64,000 nt of DNA from Lunularia cruciata (Eukaryota; Streptophyta; Marchantiopsida; Lunulariales; Lunulariaceae): assembly GCA_948567375.1 (NCBI GenBank), contig OX419761.1:44704501-44768500 (forward strand), read 5' to 3'. Positions within the stretch are counted from its first letter, which is position 1. Each line of letters begins with the position of its first letter. This document shows positions 44,106 to 54,763 of the stretch, piece after piece. Below the pieces are notes generated by a model. That model was not told the DNA's origin. It made no database searches and was given only the letters and a program-made list of their open reading frames with translations. The translations under genes were made by a program, and so were the position numbers.

Positions 44106-44693
44106 ACAACTTCTCATCCTCTTTCACAATCAAGTGCTTTCATCCTAGACTCAATTTTTCCCATTCCATTTGTAGAGTTGATGAATATAGTTTCAATGGG
44201 GCCTTATGTGGCAACAAATGTGTGGTGAGGAAGATAGATTCAGGATGATTTCCCATCATTATTCATAAATTTTAAATTATTTAGAAGAGCTTAAGGACTT
44301 TGATCAAATTCATGGTGGTGGAAATTGCAAGGAGCGTATCCAAAAAAGTACAACATTTAGTTATATTGACACTTTTCTCTTTCAACACAAGAAAGGATTT
44401 CTGCAATCTTTGAATGGAGAGAAGCTCTACAAAAAGTAGGCAAGGTACATAAAATCATACAAGGAAGCTTGGGATTGGAAAAGAAGAGTACAAGTGAAGT
44501 CTTTATTGACAAAGAACATAAGAGGAGAAGGGGAATTATAGAAGATAAACTAAATCACATGTGTTATTACTTTGATAGGATATATTTAATGTTCAATGTT
44601 CATGCAAATATAACTCTTCTTGCATTACCAAATACTTGGGATAAGTGACAAGGTTGATATATTATGACCATATGTTAGAGAAGAGGTTCATGG
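44106..44693. other. Unassigned stretch left of the family-B solo LTR
   Basis: AT-rich, with no long frame. Short plus-strand stretches such as EAWDWKRRVQVKSLLTKN are readable but match nothing I know. It continues at 55398 beyond the solo LTR, and one frame (VREEVHGVGVGDECNAFEDGS) can be read across the original joint. It may be a decayed element or pseudogene. Confidence 0.35.
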
Positions 44694-44829
44694 GGTTGTG
44701 TAATACCAAAAGCTAGCCATATGGTCTAGATGTGAAATTTGGTTTGGTAACATCTGGAATGATGTTATACATGATGGGCAAAATAGATCAGATAGAAGTA
44801 TCACCAAAAGGGTACTTTTATTAATAGGG

Positions 44830-45278
44830 TGTCACGCCATTTGTAGTTCCGCATCTAGATGCTCGGACACTGGAGTTCCAGTGATGGTAGTTAGAGTTAT
44901 TCTAGCAGTTTCTCAAGGACTACTTTCCGACGGTTAGATTTTGTGTTTGGGGTACTGACTTCACGGTGGGGCCCCCCGTCACTTTGCACCGTTTGCACCG
45001 TCGAGTGTGCCGTCAGCGAGACCGTTAGGGTTTCAGGGCTAGCTCGAGTCCAAGGGGTATAGTTTCGAAGTGAGCTCTAGAGAGCTCACTTCTCTGATGT
45101 TGAGCCTTCGAGTTCCTGGCTATGGTGGACAGAGGCCGGCGAGCGTCACCTGGATTCTCTATGCTTGAGTGGGTGTGGCTTGACTGTAATCAGTGCCCAA
45201 TTGTTGGCAGTTTATAGAGTGACAGATCAAGTACTGATCTGAGTTGAGTTGAGTTGAGAATGTTAAGCAATCTGATTA
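44830..45278 (+). repeat. 5' terminal segment L of MT2
   Basis: It begins TGTCACGCC and ends CTGATTA, with TTACATCAGAGA (probable primer site) overlapping its end. No X segment precedes it. It contains a perfect hairpin, AAGTGAGCTC-TAGA-GAGCTCACTT, at 45068-45091, also found in the 3' L at 54447-54470. Confidence 0.87.
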
Positions 45279-45287
45279 CATCAGAGA

Positions 45288-46544
45288 AGTGAAGTCAGGG
45301 GGAAATCGGGTGCAGGAACGTTGAGTGTTGGTGGTATCTCCAAGCTCGGTGGATCGTGGTAGCTCGATTCAGGTTCTGTGTTTCCCTAGTGTGCAGAAGC
45401 TCGTGTAGTTGATGCAAATTTGGCAGTTAGGCGGACGGTGTGCGGAAGCGCTGGCCAAATTTCAAGCAAAGAAGGAGCAATTTTTGAGCAGTGTTGTGAT
45501 TTTGAGCTCAAGAGGTGAAGGCAGGACCAATTTGCTGCGAGTTGGGCTTAGAAAGTGAAATTGAAGGTGGAGTTGGAAAGCTCTCCTCATGAAATTGTGA
45601 TTTGGAAAAACCCGTTTTGTCAATTTGGCTTGAGTGGAAAATTAGCGGGGGATTTGGCGGACATCCATCTTCAGGGTTTACGTCAGATTTTACGTCAGAT
45701 TTACGTCAGATTTTTGGGCCAGAATTGGAGGAGTTTCGCTGTTTGGCCAGATTTGGAGAAGTTTTGCTAGTTTGGAGGAGTTTCGCAGATTTGGAGAAGT
45801 TTTGCCAATTTTGGAGGAGGTTCGAAGTGGCAACAAGAAAGGCCTCATTTGGCTGAATTTTGGCGCTTCGAGGCATAGGGCTGTGGGCTATGAGAGGCTA
45901 CGAAGGCCTAGAAGGGCCAGAAGGGCCAGCAAGCCAGCTTGCTGGCGTGAGGCTAGCTAGTTTAGTGTAGATCTTGGTCATTGGTTGACAAAATCTGCCT
46001 TTCTTGCTAGATTGTGCGCAACAGGGTTTGACCCCTAGATCTCTTGTTCCTAGACTGGTGCCCTAGCCAACTGGTCCACCCTCACTTGTTGTCATAGTGA
46101 CCGTGCCACTGTTATCTATACACATGTAGCTTTGGCTAGGAGAGGCAGTTTGATCCCATTCTTGGTGATCCTGGTAGCTTAGGACTTAGATACGAACTAC
46201 TCTTATGTCAAATGCCAAATGGTGGCAGAGTCAGTCCCGTGTTGTGTTATGAGATGGAAGGTTTTCTGTTAGATTTCTTGTGATTGGATCCCCTCCATTC
46301 TTTGCTTCCTGTTTGTGCACCATGTTTGTGTGAGGTGCCCTGACTTTTGAGCGTTGGTGCTCTGGTGTGCTCTCGGTGGTGAGGCTGGAGTGATGACCAG
46401 TCAGACTACCTTTGTTTCTCTCCGGTGAGGCAGGAAGTGATGACCTGCAGACCGTGAGAGTGCGTGTTATGATGGCAGGTTACAGGTTGCCCTTCCCCTA
46501 GTGTAGTTATCTTGGTTAGAGTTACATTAGTGGGTGGTGTTTAG
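45288..46544 (+). other. Long leader of MT2
   Basis: Same layout as in MT1: a GGAGGAGTTT-rich part (45725-45825), an AGAAGGGCC run (45905-45930) and the antisense tRNA-like element. A short local repeat TTTACGTCAGAT occurs three times at 45675-45715. No protein is supported. Confidence 0.6.
46012..46085 (-). other. tRNA-like element in MT2 leader (antisense)
   Basis: Counterpart of 14291-14363, with the same A-box-like and B-box-like motifs on the minus strand. Conservation in both copies shows it belongs to the family and is not a chance insertion. Confidence 0.4.
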
Positions 46545-49276
46545 TTGGTGTTGGCACGCGGTGGTGTTGGCACTTGGTGGGGCACTTGCGTTTGCGACTT
46601 GCTGTTGCAGTTGGTGGTTCGGGTTTGTTGGTGTGGTTACTTTGTCACGACGGAGTTCTTTGGAGATTCCAAAGGAGTAAGCCCTGCAGTACGCAGTGGG
46701 TTTACTCGGAGTGGTGCTCGGTATCAGCCTGTATCTCAGGTCCCAGTAAGGGAGGAGATTGACTCTGAGTTGGAGTTTGACACAGGAGCTGATTCAGTTG
46801 AGAGTGCACTTGGTGTGTCCACACCGTTGTTGTGGGACATGGACGAGATTTATGGGGCCTCCAAAGGCCCTAGGCGTTACTCTGGTACAGTGGGTACCAT
46901 TGAGTTGGATGACTTCATCCAGGAGTTTGATAGTTGGTGTGATCTGCAGCAAATGCGGAACCCGACTTTGTTCACACCCTTCATGGCATGGAAGGGGTTG
47001 TTTCAGCACTTGGAGGGTCCGCCGATGGATGATTACCATGAGTTCAGGAGAGCTCATTTGGAGGAGATTGAGTTATGGAGACAGTATTGGTCTCCACACT
47101 ATGTCTCCATCACTTCAGGTTCGGTGGCCATGAGTAGATCGGCTGTACCTACGAGTTCTAGCTCGAGTAGTGTTGGTTGAGCTAGTGGAGGTGCACTAGC
47201 TAGAGATAGTGCTAGTACGAGTGGAGGTACCGTTGCAGGAGGTGGTGTGGTACCGGGGTTTAACCCCATGGTGGAGTTCTTCCTATGTTTGAGGCAGAAC
47301 TACCAGGGAGTGCGGACTGACAAGCTGAAGAGCTTGCAGGAGTTCCAGTGGAAGGCTGGAGAGAGCCTACGCGAGGCATACACTCGCATGAGGCGGCTGA
47401 TCAGTTTCACTCAGGGAGTTACTGAGGCCCAGGCAGTCCAGTTTTGGTATAGGATACTGGACAGGGAGTTGTGACGTAGAGTTCGTGATGCTATGTTGTT
47501 GCAGGCTACTTTGCCCACTTTGGCAGTAGTCTTTGGTTTGGCTGAGCGTATTGAGCTCAACATGGTGGAGGAGAGAGTGGTGACAGCTGGATTTGGTAGA
47601 GAGACCTCATCCACGGTTGTGACTTCTTCTAGAGTGCAGCAGAGTGCACCACGCCCAGTTGGTTTTCGAGGACAGGGTGGACAGCCCAGATCCTATGGAG
47701 CGAGTGGAGGGCCTAGTGGAGTTAGACCCTTACCCTCATTTTCGGGGCAGCAGCAGCCAGTGAGTGGTGGTGTTGCTTGTTGGACTTGTGGTGGACCTCA
47801 CCATAGGAGAGAGTGTACTCAGGACAGCGGACCTGATACCTCTGGTGCATCACAGCCAGCACAGAGGCAGTGTGAGCACTGCCATAGATTTGGTCATACT
47901 AGTGACCGGTGTTTTGACCTACACCCGGAGTTACGGAGTGGCAGGGCTGCTATGGCAGGTAGTAGAGGAGCTCCAGTTCATGGAGGACGAGGTGGTAAAG
48001 GTGGTGGTAGAGGATCTACACCTAGTAGGGGTGCAGTACCTGCCCTTACTTCTGACACAGCTATGGCTACTCGGATTGAGCAGTTGGAGCAGAGATTGGC
48101 TAGTATGGCTATTGCTCAGAGGAGATCAGATTCGGGTGCTGAGGCTTCCACCTCATATGCTGGTGATAGAGATGCTTTGGACTTCATGTGCGGAGCAGCA
48201 CAGGTGGATGCATCTGCAGTAGTGACTAGGAGTGCAGTACGTGCTCCAGAGCCTAGAGGAGCATCAGTGGAGTTGGACCCACAAAGAGGAGAGGTTGGGA
48301 GACAGGTCAGACTTCCCCAGTCTTTCACGCTATCTGAGGCATTGCAGACGACATCCATGGTTCCTAGACGTCCCAGTGCAAGTGTGGTAGGTGGTGATGG
48401 AGTACCTGATGGAGTACCTTCTAGTCAGCCACCTGCTACTACACAGACTGAGTCTAGCATGATGTTGGGGGCGGCTCAGCTGATTATGCGGCATCCTTTG
48501 TTTTCAGCCAGTGACATGTTTACATCGGGAGTTGACCCAGCCCCAGTGTTCCGGTTGGCTACCACGTTGTGTGAGAGTAGGGATGGTGCGGTTCCTACTA
48601 CTAGAGCAGAGGTGGTTGGTAGTGGAGCTGACTTGGTTGAGGAGCATGGGATCCGTTCAGCGACCAGTGGTTTATGGCAGGCAGCAGCGGCTAGATTGGA
48701 GGAGTTGCCAGCTAGACCGGCCTTTGAGAGAGCGCGGTTTACACCTGGTGTTGTCCTATTGGATAACCAGAGGGGGATCTTTTGTTTGGTGGGACCTTCA
48801 GGGAAGGTCTATACACCACAGAGAGTCTTGTTAGACTCTGGTGCGCAGCCCCTTATGTTGGGGAAGGCTGCAGTTGTTGGTCTGGAGTTACGGAAGACCG
48901 ATGTGGAGAGGTGTCCATTTCAGATCCAGACATCTCTTGGTGGTGGTTCGACACAGTACATCACACGTGGAGAGCTTGTTGTCCAGGTTCAGCCTGGTCA
49001 TCCGACTGATAGCTCGGTGGTGAGAGCTCAGGCTATTGCGACGATAGCTGAGTCCTATGATGTGCTAGTTGGGGGAGCAGTGTTATACCCTATGGGTTTC
49101 AGTATTGACTATTGGGAGGAGACAACCTCTTATAGACCTGGTTGGCAGTCTGGTGAGGGACGGGTATGTCGCCTACCAGTATGCTTCAGTAGTGGCAGTC
49201 TTGGCTCACTACAGTCCGGGACCATGGCAGCATCAGTTTTGGCTTTCAACGGTGTAGTTACTTGGCCTGGTCTTGT
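46545..49276 (+). pseudogene. Gag and protease of MT2
   Basis: One frame with two stops (47178-47180 and 47472-47474, both GGA-type codons in MT1). The N-terminal gag domain reads GTIELDDFIQEFDSW and MDDYHEFRRAHLEEIELWRQYW. After a Ser/Gly-rich spacer comes VEFFLCLRQNYQGVRTDKL and LREAYTRMRRLISF. Two knuckles follow: CWTCGGPHHRREC (CX2CX3HX4C) and CEHCHRFGHTSDRC (CX2CX4HX4C), then an RGG-like tract. The protease has VLLDSGAQPLMLGKAAV at about 48825-48875 and a C-terminal YDVLVGGAVLYPMGF. A frame change near 49270, caused by a short deletion relative to MT1, ends the frame. Confidence 0.85.
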
Positions 49277-49529
49277 TGGAGGGGAACGCCCATGCAGAGG
49301 ATACTCCAGTACCAGAGGAGATCACTCAGCTATGGAGTACGAGTGGGATTGTTCCATCCACCTTGGATGTTCCATTGTGGAGTTCAGAGGAGGCATTGCA
49401 GCAGCATGCAGATCAGTTGGTGCAGCAGGCTTGGAGTGGAGCCTTCGTACCATCAGGGGATGAGTGTGAGGATGCGCCTCCAGAGGCGATTGCTTTGACA
49501 CCTCTGGATACCACACTCATTGCTTGGCA

Positions 49530-50520
49530 GTACCCAGTAGAGGGGATATGCCTATTGGAGTTGTTTGGTGGGATCAGCACCGGACTAGCTGCGGTGTTAC
49601 AGGCGGGTATCCGAGTACAGAGGTACTTGTATGTAGAGAGAGATGAGACTGCTAGGCGAGTCTCTCTACATCATGTGGCACACTTGGCCTATTGGTATCC
49701 AGAGTTATTACCGATGTCAGCAGTCAGAGGTTACCAGAAGGCCTTACCAGAAGACATTTCCTTACTGGGGGCGCATGACCTAGAGAGACATGGGCCTGTT
49801 CACTTGGTGATTTATGGATGGCCATGTCAGGGACATACACTTACGGGCCGTGGTTTGGGTCTTCAGGATCCTCGTTCGGGTGTGTTTTGGGAGATGTTAC
49901 GGATATTACGACATCTCCAAGTTCATCTGTCTGTTTCTCTAGCTTACCTTTTGGAGAACGTTCCTTTGATGGGTGATTCTCGCACTAGAGTGGTGGCAAG
50001 TACACATCAGGTCCATTCTTGGATGGGACCTGCTGTATTGTTAGATGCAGCCAGAGTGGGATCACGGGCTCATCGTCTTCGTCTTTGGTGGACGAACCTC
50101 TTACCCAGAGAGGTTCTACAGCGTAGTTATGATGGGATTCAGCGACTAGACCACATTCTTGTTGATGATATCTTGGATGCTGGACGTCAGTCTCAGACAG
50201 TAGTAGTGGCTGATAGGTCACCTATGGCAGTGGTGAACCTAGTTGGACAGCCTAGAGCTGCATTTCCCACACTCATGAGTTTCCCAGGCTCTCATGCTTT
50301 TTGAGAGGGAGGACCTAGACTTGTTTGGGACTCACAGTTATAGCAATTGGTGGAGCCCAATGCTGATGAGAGAGAGCGGGCGATGGGTTTTTGCACCGGT
50401 ATTACCGCTGTTCCAGCAGTGTCAGAGGCATCCAGGCGTTAGGTGTTAGGTCAGGCTATGGACCTGAACTGTTTGACCTGGATTGTGAGCCTTGGTTTGG
50501 CAGAGCAGCATAGGATGCGC
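49530..50520 (+). pseudogene. Cytosine-C5 DNA methyltransferase domain of MT2 (motifs I-X)
   Basis: The enzyme would methylate cytosine C5 in DNA. Motifs in order: I CLLELFGGISTGLAAVLQAG (from about 49548); II RYLYVERDETARR; IV GWPCQGHT with the catalytic Cys codon 49825-49827; GLGLQDPRSGVFWEMLRIL; VI ENVPLMGD (49954-49977); VIII HRLRLWWTNLLP (50071-50106); IX PNADERERAMGF (50356 on); X GQAMDLNCLTWI (about 50450-50485). The order is canonical, unlike permuted plant DRM. FGGISTGL and ENV.MG resemble DNMT3, though PCQ is the general C5 form where DNMT3 has PCN. Stops at 50302, 50341 and 50440 break it. It lies between protease and RT in the RT frame. Confidence 0.88.
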
Positions 50521-50839
50521 TTGATAGGCATCACCACTCGGACACTTGTGAGCCCTGTGCCTATCAAGACGATTCAAGCACATGCTGGGAGCGATGGACC
50601 GAGTGGACATGGTATTCTTGGGACACGTCTTGTAGCTACTAGGGAGAGTGGTCTACTTGGAGTCCATCCAAGTGAGCGTGGGCTACTTGGATTACACCCT
50701 TGGTCCACATGGGATGCAGCCAGAGGACGTATGGAGCTTGCAGCCAGAGTGGAGGGAGTTTTTCACACAGAGGTTGGGACCTCTAGTGGTCGGGAGCATG
50801 ACACCATTGCTCCCAAGGGCCCAGTGTAGCAGCCAGTTA

Positions 50840-51620
50840 GTACGTCTTCCACTCCTACTACAGTTACAGAGGATACTTGGGAGCCAGATCTTGGACCCAA
50901 GCTTACTGGAGAGGAAAGACGGAGGGTTTGGAGGTTCTTGAGTAGTCACACGAGTTGTTTTGCCTTCAGTATGAAGGATTTGGGTGCTCTGAAGGGACCT
51001 GGTATACGGATTGAGCTGACTAGCGACACACCAGTTTTCCGACGTCCTTATTGATATAGTGATATGGAGAGGACATTGATTCAGAGCCGGAGTAGTGACC
51101 TTTTTGAGGCTGGTTTGGTGGAGATTTCACATGGAGAGTATGCATCAGCGACAGTGATGCCAGCCAAGAAGGATATGCATGGCAACTATACAGATAGGCG
51201 GATGTGTGGAGATTACTGTCCTATCAACCGACAGACCAAGGCTGATTGGTATGCCATGCCTACACCGGAGGAGATTTTTGATGCGATTGGGCATGCAAAG
51301 GTCTTCAGTACTTTGGATCTTCGAGCAGGATATCATCAGTTGCCGATTAGGGAGGAAGATAAGTTCAAGACAGCATTTTGGGCTATTGATCCTCACGGCA
51401 AGGATATGTTATATCAGTGGAGGTTCTTACCATTTGGGTTAAAGAACGCTCCTGCTGAGTTCCAGAGGATCATGGATAGGATCCTAGCTGGATTGGATTT
51501 TGCTCGGTGCTATATTGATGCATTTTGGTTTATAGCACTACTCTGGAGGAGCATGAGAGACAGTTGTTGGAGGTGTTTGAGAGGTTGAGATCTCATGGAC
51601 TCAAACTACATCCTGGGAAG
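50840..51620 (+). pseudogene. Reverse transcriptase of MT2
   Basis: The frame holds the pre-RT SHTSCFAFSMKDLG and GIRIELTSDTPVFRRPY, a stop, then IQSRSSDLFEAGLVEI, ATVMPAKKDMHGN, DYCPINRQT, FSTLDLRAGYHQLPI, QWRFLPFGLKNAPAEFQRIMD and the start of the catalytic box CYID. A one-base loss near 51518 shifts the frame at this box; the thumb HERQLLEVFERLRSHGLKLHPGKC and VEYLGHTI continue in another frame. MT1 lacks this region entirely. Confidence 0.87.
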
Positions 51621-51639
51621 TGTAGGTTCTTCCACAAGC

Positions 51640-52322
51640 AGGTTGAGTATTTGGGTCACACTATCTATCCCGGAGGACTTGGTGTTCAGCAGACCAAGGT
51701 GGAGGCTATTGCACGTATTCCTCGGCCTACGGATGTGAGCAGAGTGCGAGCATTCCTTGGGTTGGCAAACTTCTATCGCCGCTATGTTAGAGGATTTAGT
51801 GCCATTGCCAAGGCCTTGACTAAGCTGACCAAGCTTACACAGGAGTGGTGTTGGGGAGATGAGCAGGAGAGAGCTTTTGTAGAGCTCAAGGAGAGGTTGA
51901 CATCTGCTCCTATTTTGAGGAGACCGATTAGGGGACGACCATTTCAGGTTCACATTGATTGGAGTATGTTGGGGCTTGGAGCGGTGCTCACCCAACATGA
52001 TGATGAGGAGAAGGAGTTTGTGGTGGCCTATGCTAGTCGCTCCAACAATTCAGCGGAGGCGAAGTATAGTTCATATGAGGGAGAGTGCTTGGCAGCAGTT
52101 TGGGCAGTAGCACATTTCCGATGTTACCTGTTTGGTAACCCCTTCACTCTCATCACTGATCATCAGCCGCTGAAGTGGTTGATGGAGTCCGACAAGCTTT
52201 CAGGGAAGCTTGCACAATGGGCTCTGATTTTACAGGAGTATGATTTCATGGTTGTTCACAGACCTGGAGTGGTGAACCGTGATGCAGATGGGTTGAGTAG
52301 AAACCCATGTCCCAGCCAGTAG
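51640..52322 (+). pseudogene. RNase H of MT2
   Basis: After RVRAFLGLANFYRRYVRGFS and LKERLTSAPILRRP, the RNase H reads FQVHIDWSMLGLGAVLTQH (first Asp), SSYEGECLAAVWAV (Glu), LITDHQPLKWLME (Asp) and VVNRDADGLSRNP (last Asp). All catalytic acids are present. The frame is open (51525-52322) and stops after NPCPSQ. Confidence 0.87.
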
Positions 52323-52375
52323 GATCAGACCGGAGCACGTTGGCATGGTGAGACAGATGAGGAGATGGTGCCAGG

Positions 52376-53941
52376 TTGGCATGCATCGGCCTTCTGTGTA
52401 TATTTGCAAAGACTTTGGTGGTATCTCTCTCAGCGCATACAGGAGGAGTTATTGAGGTCACAGATCCAGAGAGTGAAGATATTGGTACAGTTCAGCGAGA
52501 CATTCATGATGATGTCTTAGTGATGGACTATCTTTGCACTGGTGTTGTGGGTGGCACAGTTGGGGCCAAGGAGAGAGACCGTGTTCTTCAGCGAGCCAGA
52601 TGGTTCAGATTGGAGGGTAGACACCTTTTGCGTGTATGGGAGGATGGTAGAGTGCGAGTAGTACCACTTCCATCACAGAGACCACAGTTGGTCCGTCATG
52701 CTCATGAGGAGCTAGGACATTTTGGAGTAAAGCGTACATATAGCTTACTTCAGAGTCATTATTGGTGGCGCGGTATGCAGACCGAGGTACAGCAGTTTGT
52801 TGCCAGATGTATGGTTTGTGACCGAGTTAGAGCATCATTCAATGCTCCTACGCCACAGTTACACCCATTACCTATCATGGGATTGGGTTACCGTTGGAGT
52901 TTGGACTTTGCCGGACCTTTACCGCTGACTATGAGACATCATCGATATGTTTTGGTGATCGTGGAGCACTTCTCCAAGTGGATTGAGTTGGTGGCACTTC
53001 CTGACAAGTCTAGTGAAGGGACAGCTTACTCGTTCTTGGATCGAGTTCTTAGTCATTTTGGTGCACCAGCTGAAGTTTTGACTGATCAGGGTACAGAGTT
53101 CTTGGGAGAGTTTCAGGTCTTGTGTGACAAGGCTTTGATTGATCATCGTACTACATCTCGAGATCACCCTGAGGCAGATGGCTTAGCAGAGAGAGTGGTT
53201 CAGACGGTGAAGAGAGGATTGCAAAAGTATGGTTTCCAGAGAGGCCACTTGGGAGATTGGGATCTCCAGTTACCTTGGTTGGCCATGGGCTATCGGTTCA
53301 GCCGGCAAGCCTCCTTAGCATCCTTCTCTCCATACTTCCTACTCTATGGACGAGATCCAGATTTACCTGCAGCCATTCGTCGAGATGCTACTATAGTTTT
53401 GGACTTGGATGACCCCGATGTATGGATGAGCGCATGTTCTCAATGGGCAAAGATCTTTTGGAGAGTGATGCTGATGGCCTTTGAGAACTTGGCGATTGCT
53501 CAACATAGAGATACTTTATGCTATGCTACCATTCGAGGAGGAGGTTATAGACCCTCGATCCGTCGATTTCATCCAAGCGACTATGTATATCTACAGCAGA
53601 CAGCACCGACGACACTTGATGTTTCTACAGGCCATACTATCTTGAGAGTGCGTGAGGTTTTGCCATCTAGAGTCCTTGTGTTAGAAGGACGTGATGGTGT
53701 TGTTTGGAAGGATCATGTGCGCAATTGTGCGCCATGCCACCTTCCAAACATTGATGGTACTATGGACCCAAGCTTGGCACTTGTACGTGCAGGCTTGAGG
53801 TGTATGTTATGTGGCTCTTCTGGTGGAGCTGCTACTATGTTAGTGTGTGATAGCTGTTCGAGAGGATGGCATATGGCATGTATGACTCCTCCCCTCATGG
53901 TGGTTCCTCAGGGACAGTGGTTATGTCCTAGATGTACTTGA
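52376..53941 (+). pseudogene. Integrase of MT2 with C-terminal PHD finger
   Basis: The 521-codon frame is open throughout. The integrase finger reads HEELGHFGVKRTY and CMVC (HHCC, about 52695-52820). The triad is D in WSLDFAGPL, D in LTDQGTEF and E in HPEADGLAERVVQ. Then come the C-terminal beta segment (VREVLPSRVLVLEGRDGVVWKDHVRNCAPCHLPN) and the PHD finger. The frame differs from the RNase H frame, so a frameshift separates it from upstream pol. Taken alone it looks intact. Confidence 0.88.
53795..53938 (+). other. PHD finger of MT2
   Basis: The signature is complete: CMLC, then CDSC, WHMAC, and WLCPRC at the very C-terminus. The Cys4-His-Cys3 spacing and the conserved Trp fit a histone-tail reader of the PHD class. 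It ends at the stop 53939-53941. Confidence 0.9.
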
Positions 53942-54110
53942 CCTATAGCTAGTTCATTCTTTATATGGTATAGATTGCAGACAGGCGACTAACGATGGGG
54001 CTCCATAGCACCCGGCCTCCTGATCTTTGCCCATTAAAGGGTATACCATATACTTAGAGTAGATGGCTATCTGGAGTTAGAGGGACCTAACCGCCAGCTA
54101 GGGGGGCGAT

Positions 54111-54763
54111 TGTGGCACTTTAGAGTCTATGTATGACTTATGTGTGAGTTGTGCTTTTAAAGTGTATGATGTTGACAGTGATGTATGTTGTGTAGCAATG
54201 TATATACGCATGACAGCTGTCACGCCATTTGTAGTTCCGCATCTAGATGCTCGGACACTGGAGTTCCAGTGATGGTAGTTAGAGTTATTCTAGCAGTTTC
54301 TCAAGGACTACTTTCCGACGGTTAGATTTTGTGTTTGGGGTACTGACTTCACGGTAGGGCCCCCTGTCACTTTGCACCGTCGAGTGTGCCGTCAGCGGGA
54401 CCGTTAGGGTTTCAGGGCTAGCTCGAGTCCAGGGGGTATAGTTTCGAAGTGAGCTCTAGAGAGCTCACTTCTCTGATGTTGAGCCTTCGAGTTCCTGGCT
54501 ATGGTGGACAGAGGCCGGCAAGCGTCACCTGGATTCTCTATGCTTGAGTGGGTGTGGCTTGACTGTAATCAGTGCCCAGTTGTTGGCAGTTTATAGAGTG
54601 ACAGATCAAGTACTGATCTGAGTTGAGTTGAGTTGAGAATGTTAAGCAATCTGATTATTGTGGCACTTTAGAGTCTATGTATGACTTATGTGTGAGTTGT
54701 GCTTTTATAGTGTATGATGTTGACAGCGATGTATGTTGTGTAGCGATGTATATACGCACGACA
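54111..54763 (+). repeat. 3' terminal structure X-GC-L-X of MT2
   Basis: X (54111-54215, 105 bases) follows the G-rich AGCTAGGGGGGCGAT. Two bases (GC) separate it from L (54218-54657). A second X of the same length (54659-54763) ends the element. The X/L joint contains the 12-base palindrome TGACAGCTGTCA (54211-54222). The L/X joint CTGATTATTGTGG looks like the end of one LTR joined to the start of the next. Confidence 0.83.

Larger units (their letters stand above)
44830..54763 (+). mobile_element. MT2: Ty3/gypsy element encoding a cytosine methyltransferase and a PHD finger
   Basis: The element starts TGTCACGCC and ends CGCACGACA, flanked by AGGG (44826-44829 and 54764-54767). It has segment L, a 1.27-kb leader, gag, protease, methyltransferase, RT, RNase H, integrase, PHD, then X-GC-L-X. 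At 9.9 kb it is the complete form of the family here. L copies at the two ends are nearly identical apart from one 10-base indel and a few substitutions, so it is fairly young. Frameshifts after the protease, in the RT active site and after RNase H, plus several stops, make it defective. Confidence 0.93.
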
